Part shown: positions 57,865-64,000 of the stretch, piece after piece
How positions within the stretch are numbered: the stretch's first letter is position 1
How the letters are laid out: each line of letters starts with the position of its first letter
NCBI RefSeq assembly: GCF_035917235.1
Contig: NZ_CP108423.1
Span: 8,089,501 to 8,153,500 of the forward strand
Length of the DNA: 64,000 nucleotides
Reading direction: 5' to 3'
Origin: Streptomyces sp. NBC_01294
GTDB taxonomy: Bacteria > Actinomycetota > Actinomycetes > Streptomycetales > Streptomycetaceae
The notes under the pieces: model-generated
What the model saw: only the letters and a program-made list of their open reading frames with translations
Told to the model about the DNA's origin: nothing
Databases searched by the model: none
Program-made: the position numbers and the translations under genes

Positions 57865-60207
57865 TCACATCGCCCTCCTCCGCCACGCCCGCCGGGAGCC
57901 GGGAGGAGGGCGTCCACGTCCCGGCCATCGGAGGACCAGACGGCAGTGCGCCTTGTCCAGCACATCGCCAGGGGGCAGCCGGTGATCGGGGGTACCGGCC
58001 GGGTGGACGCTCAACCCCGGGTCGGCGCCACCACGCACGTCGCGGTCCCAGGTCCGGACCGTGGCCGCCAGCCGCGCCGCGAGCCGCGCTCCCCGATCGC
58101 CGAAGGCGTCCACGCGCCACTCCCACTCCTGCTCGGCCGGGCTGTCTCCGTTCCGGGTCTGCACATGGACGAGGCAGGCCAGCGAACCGTCTCCGAGGAT
58201 CGCCGGCGCGTCACTGCCCTTCGCGATCCGGGTGGCGCCGGTGCCCTTCTCCACGTGCGCGGCCAGCCGGCAGAAGCCGGGAAGGGTCGTGGCCGCGTAC
58301 AACTGGAGCGAGCCGAAGGAGAAGCCGCCGCCCATGGTCACCCCGGTGGCGACCTCATGGCGCGGCCCGCGCAGAGCTTCCTCCAGCCCCTCGACGGCGC
58401 GGGGATCCCCGTCGTCGAAGCGGACCTGCAACTCACCGCCGAGCAGGTCGACGACCGGGGTGGTACGGGCGTGCTCGCCCTGCGCCGGGACGAACCCGCA
58501 GTGCGTGAACTTCCGCGCGTGCAGCACGTCACCGCGCCGCTCGAACGCGACGGCCCGGGTGTAGCCGCCGATCTCCAGCGGTAGGACTCAGACGCCCGCC
58601 CTCGGCGAGCTGCTCCCGCCAGGCCGGGGCGATGTCCCAGACGTTGTAGGTGATCACGCTCCCGTCGAACCCGCCCCGGGGCGTGCTGCACCAGGGCCCC
58701 CGAGGCAGCGTCCCCCTGGAAGGCGACCACGCGCCCGCTGCCGGCCTCCGTGGTCAGCCGGCGGGTGCGGCGCACGACGTACGGGTCGATGTCGCAGGTG
58801 ACCACCCGGCCGGCCGGGCCGACGACGTGGGCGATCAGCTCGGCGTTGTAGCCGCCGGATCCCGCCTCGTACACGATCGCGCCCGGACCGAGGCAGAGGC
58901 TTTCGAGCATGTCGGCCTGGAGCCATGCCGCGGATACCGAGCTGGTCGCCCGCCCGGTCTCGTCGCGACGGGTGACGATGGCCAGGTCCGCGTCGTACGA
59001 GGTCCTCAGGTCCTTCTCCGGCGCGTACCGGTGCCGGGGTACCGTGCGCAGCGCATCCCGCACCGGCGGGGAGGAAGCCCAGCCGCCGCTGACGACCGCC
59101 TCGGCCATCTGCCGGCGGAACCGGACGGCTTCGGACGGTTCGCCGGGCACGGGCGGCGGCTCGACGGCGAGCGGGTGGGCGTGGACGGGCGGTAGGCCCG
59201 GGACGACCCCGGGCCAGATGGCGTCCAAGGCCTGCGCGGCCGGGGTGAACACCGGGCCGACGCACGCCAGGGCGTGCAGATCGTGGAAATCCCACCGCTC
59301 GAACAGCTTCTGCTCGCGGTTGGTGAGGGCGCCGGACCAGGCGACGACGCGGACGACCGCGGTGAGCCGGGGCACGCCGTGGCTGTCGTCGACGAGCACC
59401 GTCACCACGTACGCGTCGTCAGGCGCGGCCGTCAGGCCGGTCTCCTCCGCGAGCTCCCGCACCGCCGCCGCAGCGAAGTCCTCGGATCCGGACGTCTTGC
59501 CGCCGGGCAGCTCCCACATGCCCCGGGTGGACCGGCCGAGCAGGACCCGACCGGTGGGGTCGGTCACGACGGCGAGGGCTCCCGTCAAGGCGTGGCCGGT
59601 GGGCGGGCGTTTCTCGACCGCCGTGGTGTCGGAGTGACAGGGGCCGCGCAGGACCAGGACGGCGAGCCCGGCCGCGTCCAGCCGCTCGGCCTGTTCCCAG
59701 CAGGCGGTGAGCAGCCGGATCTCGTCCTCGTCGAGAGCGATGTCGCGCTGTTGCTCCGGGGTCTGCTCGGCGGTCGGCGTGATGATCACGAGCGCGCCGC
59801 CGGGCCGCAGCCGTTCGCCGAGCGAGTGCAGGACGCGGCTGCGGTCGCGCAGGAACGGGTACATCAGACGCAGGGTGATCACGTCGTAGCCGTCCCCGTT
59901 CAGTTCCACGGGGTCGTCGCGTTCGATGTCCAGCCGCAGCCAGCGCACATCCTCGGTGCCAGGGCGCTCCTTCCGGGCTCGGTCGATCGCGCTGTCGGCG
60001 AAGTCGCAGGCGTCCACGGCGTAGCCGAGCGACGCGAGGTAGGCGGCCAGTTCCCCGGTACCACACCCCACGTCCAGCGCTCCGCCCGCCGCAGTCCGGC
60101 GCGGGGACGTGCTCGGCGAGCAGCGACCGCTCGACATCCCCCAGTTGCCGGAAACCCCTTCCGTCGGCGTAACACTGCTGCCACCTCTCGCGGACGACAT
60201 GTCCCAC
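57865..60207 (-). CDS. Triple fusion: SAM methyltransferase - Nudix hydrolase - PIMT-type methyltransferase (FxLD-system-like), frameshifted
   Basis: About 780 residues. Domain 1 (to about 59650): VRERWQQCYADGRGFRQLGD, then motif I ALDVGCGTGELAAYLASLGY, CDFADSAIDRA and LRPGGALVIITP. Domain 2: a canonical Nudix box GKTSGSEDFAAAAVRELAEE followed by TGL. Domain 3: a PIMT-like start (SEAVRFRRQMAEAVVSGGWA, RDALRTVPRHRYAPE), then VYEAGSGGYNAELIAHVVGP (motif I) and VVTCDIDP; its C-terminal part ends VHPAGTPDHRLPPGDVLDKA, as in the methyltransferases annotated 'FxLD system'. Shifts lie near 60090 and 58600. The start is GTG at 60207 with GAGGAG upstream. Last gene of the Nudix/PIMT operon. It could methylate isoaspartyl or aspartyl sites and hydrolyse a nucleotide-type metabolite; substrates unknown. 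Confidence 0.78.
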
Positions 60208-60296
60208 GCCGTTGCTCCTCGACTGGTCTTCCGGGCCGGTGGACGATGCGGTGTCCCGGCCGACGGGCTGTTCGGCGCACTCCCGCGGTCGGTACG

Positions 60297-60839
60297 TCAA
60301 CTCCGCCCGCCCCGGGACGGACCGGGCGGGAGACGGGTGCGGTCGGGGGCGCCCGCGGTGTGGTGGATCCGGTCGCCGGGCTGCTGGAAGCGCACGGCGG
60401 CGGGCAGCCCGGCGCGGTAGGCGTCCAGGCCGGACCGGCAGTACGCCACCATCGGGTCCGGCAGCGCGTGCGGCGGGTACCAGCCCATGGCGTCGCATCG
60501 GTCCGGCTCCCTCACGTGGGGCTCGCCCGACCACCGCCGCACCTCGAAGAAGACGCCGATGCGCGAACCGGTGCCCACGGGAGGGCGGTGGTGGACGGTG
60601 ACGGCCACGGTCACGTCCTCGCTGTCGATGAGGGCGCCGGTCTCCTCGCGGGCCTCCCGGATCACCGCCTCGACCATGTCCTCGCCCGCGTCGAGGTGCC
60701 CGGACGGCAGGTGCCACAGCCCGGACGCGTACACCGGCCCGGCACGGCGGGACAGCAGCACCTCGGGGCCGGACTCGCCGTCGCGGCGCAGGATGAGGTG
60801 GACGTCGACCGGCACGGAATGCCGGGCGCCGCCGCTCAC
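60297..60839 (-). CDS. Nudix hydrolase, 180 aa
   Basis: Uninterrupted. SVPVDVHLILRRDGE, then the canonical Nudix box in SGHLDAGEDMVEAVIREARE followed by ETGA (pattern Gx5Ex7REUxEExGU), then GVFFEVRRWSGEPHVREPDR. Nudix enzymes cleave nucleoside diphosphates linked to another group. The block VREPDRCDAMGWYPPHALP is repeated almost exactly in the neighbouring Nudix protein at 62583-63056 (VREPDRCVSWGWWPADALP), so the two are paralogues. The GTG start overlaps the stop of the GFA-like gene (GTGA) and the triple-fusion gene follows 90 bases later. Confidence 0.88.
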   Translation of the reverse strand: MSGGARHSVPVDVHLILRRDGESGPEVLLSRRAGPVYASGLWHLPSGHLDAGEDMVEAVIREAREETGALIDSEDVTVAVTVHHRPPVGTGSRIGVFFEVRRWSGEPHVREPDRCDAMGWYPPHALPDPMVAYCRSGLDAYRAGLPAAVRFQQPGDRIHHTAGAPDRTRLPPGPSRGGRS

Positions 60840-61162
60840 CGCGCGGTCCCGGGACGGCGCGTGGGTTCGGCCACCCCGGCCGGAGTCGTGGCCGGGAACC
60901 CGACCACCTCGTCGGGCGGCCCGGGTCGGTGGCGGGTGTCGGAGACCTGGGCCGGCCAGGGGACGGCGCTGTCGCGGTGGCTCTGGTTGACGGGGACCAG
61001 GTCGGGCGGGTTCCCCAGCCCGGAGAGCGTGATCGCGACGCGGGTCGCCCCGTCGTCTAGGGCGCAGGTGTGCGGGTAGTCCGGTGGTCCGGTGACCGTG
61101 AAACGGATCGCGCCGCACAGGCAGCCTCCGGTGCGTGGTGCGGAGGCGGGGAGCGTGGTCAT
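60836..61162 (-). CDS. Shortened GFA/CENP-V-like protein, 108 aa
   Basis: Begins MTTLPASAPRTGGCLCGAIR followed by FTVTGPPDYPHTC, which is the start of the GFA (glutathione-dependent formaldehyde-activating, Mss4-like) fold with its CxC and HTC zinc ligands. It then jumps to ALDDGATRVAITLSGLGNPP, which in full-length members lies some 60 residues further on. The middle with the second zinc-ligand set and substrate region is missing in frame, with no stop or shift. It ends in a Pro/Arg-rich tail. ATG overlaps the stop of the PIMT gene (ATGA) and the stop overlaps the next Nudix start. Either a degenerate GFA protein or a real minimal version. Confidence 0.62.
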   Translation of the reverse strand: MTTLPASAPRTGGCLCGAIRFTVTGPPDYPHTCALDDGATRVAITLSGLGNPPDLVPVNQSHRDSAVPWPAQVSDTRHRPGPPDEVVGFPATTPAGVAEPTRRPGTAR

Positions 61163-62519
61163 GTGGTCTTCTCCTGGGTCGCGTGATGGTCCGGGTCCGG
61201 GTCCGCGTCCGGGTCCGGGTACGGGTGCGGGTGCGGGTGCGAGTACGGGCTGTCGGCTTGTCGAGCCGGTACCGGATCGGGGGTGATCGTCAGGGGCCAG
61301 GACAGCTCCGCCGGTCCCGTCCCGGCGCTGACCCACTGGTCTTCGTCGGGTTCGAGGTGCAGACGGTAGGAGGCCGGGGATCCGGCGGCCTGCCAGCGGG
61401 CGGCGGTTTCCTGGATCTCCGTCCAGATCTCCCGCGGCCCGTGGGCGGTGACGGTCCACCCTCCGGCGCCGTCGGGGCCGGCGGTGACCCAGGACCCGCA
61501 CGCGGGCGCACCGATGACCAGGCGGTCGGCACTCCAGTCCCGCACCAGCCCGGGATGGAGGTGGTCCAGCGCCAGCCACATCCACGCGCCCCGCTCGGGG
61601 GCGGGCCCGTGCGGGTCGTGTGCGTGCTCTCGCCGTCGACGGCACCGGCGTCGATCCGCTTCCGGAAGCGGGCGTTCAGGAAGATCTGCTTCCCGCCGTG
61701 TGCCGGACGGTGTCCGAGTTCCACCGCTTCCACGCGTGCCTCCAGCCGTCCGGCCCCGGTCCTGGCGATGACCGCGAGGCCCGGCCAGGACGGGGAGGAG
61801 GTCGACAGGGTGGCCAGGGCGAGCCCGCCCGGTGCCAACTGCTCCGGCCAGGCCAGGGGCACGCGGGTGACGGCGTAGGAGACGAAGGTCCGGTCGTAGG
61901 CGCGTTGCGCGGGCCATCCGTGCTGACCATCGCCCGTCGCGGCCGTCGGCCGGTAGCCGAGGGCGGCCAGCCGCTCGCGGGCGGCAGCGGTGACGTGCGG
62001 GTTCCGGTCCACGGTCACCACCCCGGCATCTCCGGCGACCGCGCACGCCACGGCCGCGGACACCCCGGCGCCGGTGCCGATGTCCAGGACGCGCTGCCCC
62101 GGCCTCAGGTCCAGCCGCTGGAGCAGCCCGGCGGTCATCCCCACCGTGCTGGACATCGCGGTCATCGATCCGCCCGAGCGCGGGCCCGGCACCCGGCCCA
62201 GGATCGGCTCGCCCTCGTGCTGGACCGACACGCTCTGCCCGCCGTACAGCAGCCCTAGCAGCTCCTCCCGGTCCGCCGCCACCGCCCAGTCGAGGAGGTC
62301 CCAGCGCAGCGGAGTCTCGTCCGGCTTGCTGCGCCGTACGTACGCCTGCGGCATCAACACCTCGCGGCGCAGCCCGAGTAAGGCGTCGCGGACAGGGCCG
62401 GGCCCCAGGGCCCCGTCGGCCTCCAGTCGGGCGACCAGCTCCGCGCGGGCCACGGCGGGGCCGTCCTCGGGTGTGGTTCTGGCGCGGGCGGGCGGCGGCG
62501 GCACGGTGGGATCGGCCAC
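61159..62519 (-). CDS. PIMT-like protein methyltransferase (one frameshift)
   Basis: About 450 residues. RAELVARLEADGALGPGPVR and EVLMPQAYVRRSKPDET open it like other isoaspartyl-methyltransferase (PCMT) proteins. MTAMSSTVGMTAGLLQRLDL leads to the SAM motif I RPGQRVLDIGTGAGVSAAVA, then VVTVDRNPHV and LAPGGLALATLS. A separate C-terminal domain, after a shift near 61615, reads ERGAWMWLALDHLHPGLVRD and GGWTVTAHGPREIWTEIQET, similar in style to the C-terminal parts of FxLD-type PIMTs. It ends in a His/Pro/Asp-rich repeat tail. PIMT relatives methyl-esterify Asp or isoAsp, and some tailor ribosomal peptides. The start is GTG at 62519 with AAGGAG 7 bases upstream. Confidence 0.8.
61188..61249. repeat. 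Hexanucleotide tandem repeat in the PIMT gene tail
   Basis: About ten 6-base units of the type GGGTCC / GGGTGC / GGGTAC on the plus strand. In the gene (minus) they encode the alternating SHPHPHPYPDPDADPDPD tail of the PIMT-like protein. Confidence 0.85.
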
Positions 62520-62582
62520 GTACGACTCCTTCACAGTGGAGATGGGGAGAGGGGAGATGGGGAGAGGGGGCGGGTGCCAGGG

Positions 62583-63056
62583 TCAGGTCCAGCCGAGTTC
62601 GGTGTACAGGCGGCCGGCCCGGATGCCCTCGACGGCGGCCCGCGGTGTAGGGGACGACGGGGTGGGGAGGGCGTCGGCGGGCCACCAGCCCCAGGACACG
62701 CAGCGGTCGGGCTCGCGTACCTCGGGCGTGCCCTGCCACCGCCGGGCGCGGAAGACCAGCCCCACCCGCGGCTGTCCGCCCGGCTCGTCCACGAGGTGGA
62801 CGAGGTGGGCCAGTTCCACGTCGTCCGGGTCGATGATCAGGCCCGCCTCTTCCTCCGCTTCCCTCACCAGGCAGCTCACGGCCGATTCCTGCTCGCAGTG
62901 CCCGGCGAGGAAGTGGTGCGTGGAACCCGCGAACGCGGAGTCGGGGTGCCGCAGTCCGAGCAGCACCCGGCCGTCGCGCTCCAGGTAGAGGTGGACGCCG
63001 ACGACGTGGGGAACGCTTCCGCTGCCGGCCTGTCGCCCGGGGCGCTGTTCCGGCAC
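62583..63056 (-). CDS. Nudix-fold protein with a degenerate Nudix box
   Basis: About 157 residues. VPHVVGVHLYLERDGRVLLG, then LAGHCEQESAVSCLVREAEE followed by EAGL, which keeps the REUxEExGU half but lacks the GE of the canonical box. VFRARRWQGTPEVREPDRCV matches the paralogous Nudix protein at 60297-60839. An altered box can mean changed metal use or a binding role. The start GTG at 63056 is chosen because homology-like sequence begins there; GTG 63089 is in frame too. The stop lies 64 bases before the PIMT start. Confidence 0.8.
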   Translation of the reverse strand: MPEQRPGRQAGSGSVPHVVGVHLYLERDGRVLLGLRHPDSAFAGSTHHFLAGHCEQESAVSCLVREAEEEAGLIIDPDDVELAHLVHLVDEPGGQPRVGLVFRARRWQGTPEVREPDRCVSWGWWPADALPTPSSPTPRAAVEGIRAGRLYTELGWT

Positions 63057-63089
63057 GGCCGTTGGTGACCGCCGCACCACCTCCGGCAC

Positions 63090-64000
63090 GGGAAGCGGGC
63101 TTGGGCGGCGCAGCTGCCGCGTGCCGCCGCACCAGATCCAGGGTGGAGGGGCTCAGCCGCAGGCGGGGGCATCGTCGCCGGGTGGAACCAGGCCAGCATG
63201 ACGCCTTCGGTGAGCGGGAGTTCGGCCGGTCGCCGTTCCACCGGCCCGCCAAGATCTGGACCGGTACGGCCATGCCGTCGGTGCCGGTGGCCAACTCCAC
63301 GGCGAAGGGCTCCAGTACGGGCAGCGCGAGTCCGGCTTCCTCCCGCAGTTCCCGCCGCACCGTCGCCTCCAGCGAGGCGTCCTCCGGCTCGCGGCCACCG
63401 CCCAGCAGGGCCCAGGCCCCCGGCTCCCAGATCCCGGGCACGTCGTCCCGCAGATGGAGCAGGTAGCGGCCCTGATCGTCGTGGATCAACGCCGACGCGT
63501 TCACCGGTTCGACCCGGCCGTCGAGAGCGGATGCGAGGAGCTTGGCCCGCAGGGACGGCGACGCCACCTCCTCGAAGGGACGCCACTCCGCTCCCGACAC
63601 CTCGTCGGGCTGCGGGGAGACCTCGGCGTCGGTGTCGGCGAGGCAGAACACGAACCGGAAGTCGTAGTGCTGGTGACCGGATTCGTCCTTGACGGGGTTG
63701 GCGTCGATGTCATGGACGTCGATGTCGAAGGGCGCCCTCCCGTACGCGACGGTGGTGCACAGGGCGCCGGGCGGGATACCGGCCTCCTCGTGGACCTCGC
63801 GCAGCGCCGCTTCCAGCAGCGTGCGGTCGCCCTCCTCGACGTGCCCTCCGGGCGCGAGGGACTTGCCGGTGGCCTTGTGATGGATGTGCAGGACGCGGCA
63901 GTCCCGGTCGATGACGACGGAGCTGCAGGTGACGTGGCCCGGCAGGGTGGAGCGGCTCGTGGGATCGGCGCCGCCGTCCTCCAGCGCGTGCAACAGCGGT
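63090..64000 (-). CDS. Tandem Nudix-domain protein, 5' end outside the window (frameshifted near its end)
   Basis: At least 300 residues. Domain 1: HVTCSSVVIDRDCRVLHIHH, then GGHVEEGDRTLLEAALREVH followed by EEAGI, a Nudix box with one extra residue and D in place of the first E. Domain 2: NASALIHDDQGRYLLHLRDD, then LGGGREPEDASLEATVRREL followed by REEAGL, where A replaces the first E. Two Nudix domains in one chain are unusual. The reading frame is open across the right edge of the window, so the start lies beyond 64000. A shift near 63225 disturbs the last 40 residues (GDRPAELPLTEGVMLAWF, then LRLSPSTLDLVRRH) and the exact stop cannot be fixed. Confidence 0.75.

Noticed and set aside
61159..63993. 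One 944-residue protein covering the tandem Nudix, Nudix and PIMT genes
   Set aside because: The frame is kept open only by shifts between genes. The middle third is Arg/Pro-rich nonsense, while the proper genes are found in other frames with their own starts.

Overview
The window looks like chromosomal DNA of a Streptomyces or a close relative. G+C is very high, codons end almost always in G or C, many starts are GTG, and the gene content is typical of that group: an antibiotic-resistance-type ABC-F protein, a SpoIIE-type phosphatase with PAS domains, an nSTAND/WD40 protein, a short LuxR-type regulator, a class-F-like sortase, secreted tripeptidyl-aminopeptidase-like hydrolases and many small secreted proteins. 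No rRNA, CRISPR array, prophage or insertion sequence was seen. One tRNA (Trp, anticodon CCA) lies at 36468-36542. About half of the roughly 58 genes carry one or more apparent single-base frameshifts, often in compensating pairs within G/C runs. This looks more like consensus error than gene decay, so most such genes are annotated here as one continuous gene with the shift positions noted. Layout, left part: an S37 peptidase tail, a membrane protein and a hypothetical protein (1-2003); a divergent Old Yellow Enzyme/MarR pair with an operator (2378-4244); and an ATP-grasp remnant. From 12458 down to 4880 a minus-strand operon runs in the order PaaK-like ligase, MFS exporter, GNAT acyltransferase, LuxE-like acyl-protein synthetase, LuxC-PaaK fusion. 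Most junctions are 4-base overlaps. It looks like a carboxylic-acid activating and reducing (aldehyde-forming) pathway without PKS or NRPS genes. Next come a methyltransferase (13395-14135) and an ABC-F resistance protein behind a promoter, operator, tiny leader ORF and hairpin (14431-16244). Middle part (16.4-47.9 kb): mostly single genes. These include an NAD-dependent DNA ligase, a TetR/alpha-beta hydrolase pair with perfect palindromes, an enoyl-CoA hydratase, a sortase, a 2H phosphoesterase, an SDR, a ComB-like phosphatase, a MazG-like protein, an ArsR/ABM-monooxygenase pair with perfect operators, a beta-lactamase-fold hydrolase, MFS and GNAT genes, a peptidase, an arylamine N-acetyltransferase, a PAS/SpoIIE phosphatase, NADP-type glutamate dehydrogenase behind a hexanucleotide repeat, and TerC. 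Right part: a 1280-residue HTH-nSTAND-WD40 protein (48180-52021), a small secreted ricin-type lectin, an FAD monooxygenase, an MFS exporter and a large secreted protein. From the right edge down to 57865 runs a second notable minus-strand operon: a tandem Nudix protein (cut by the window edge), a Nudix protein, a PIMT-like methyltransferase, a shortened GFA-like protein, another Nudix protein, and a methyltransferase-Nudix-PIMT triple fusion. That is five Nudix domains and two isoaspartyl-methyltransferase-type modules in one set, two of the junctions being ATGA/GTGA overlaps. This operon and the LuxC/LuxE operon are the best candidates for undescribed systems here.
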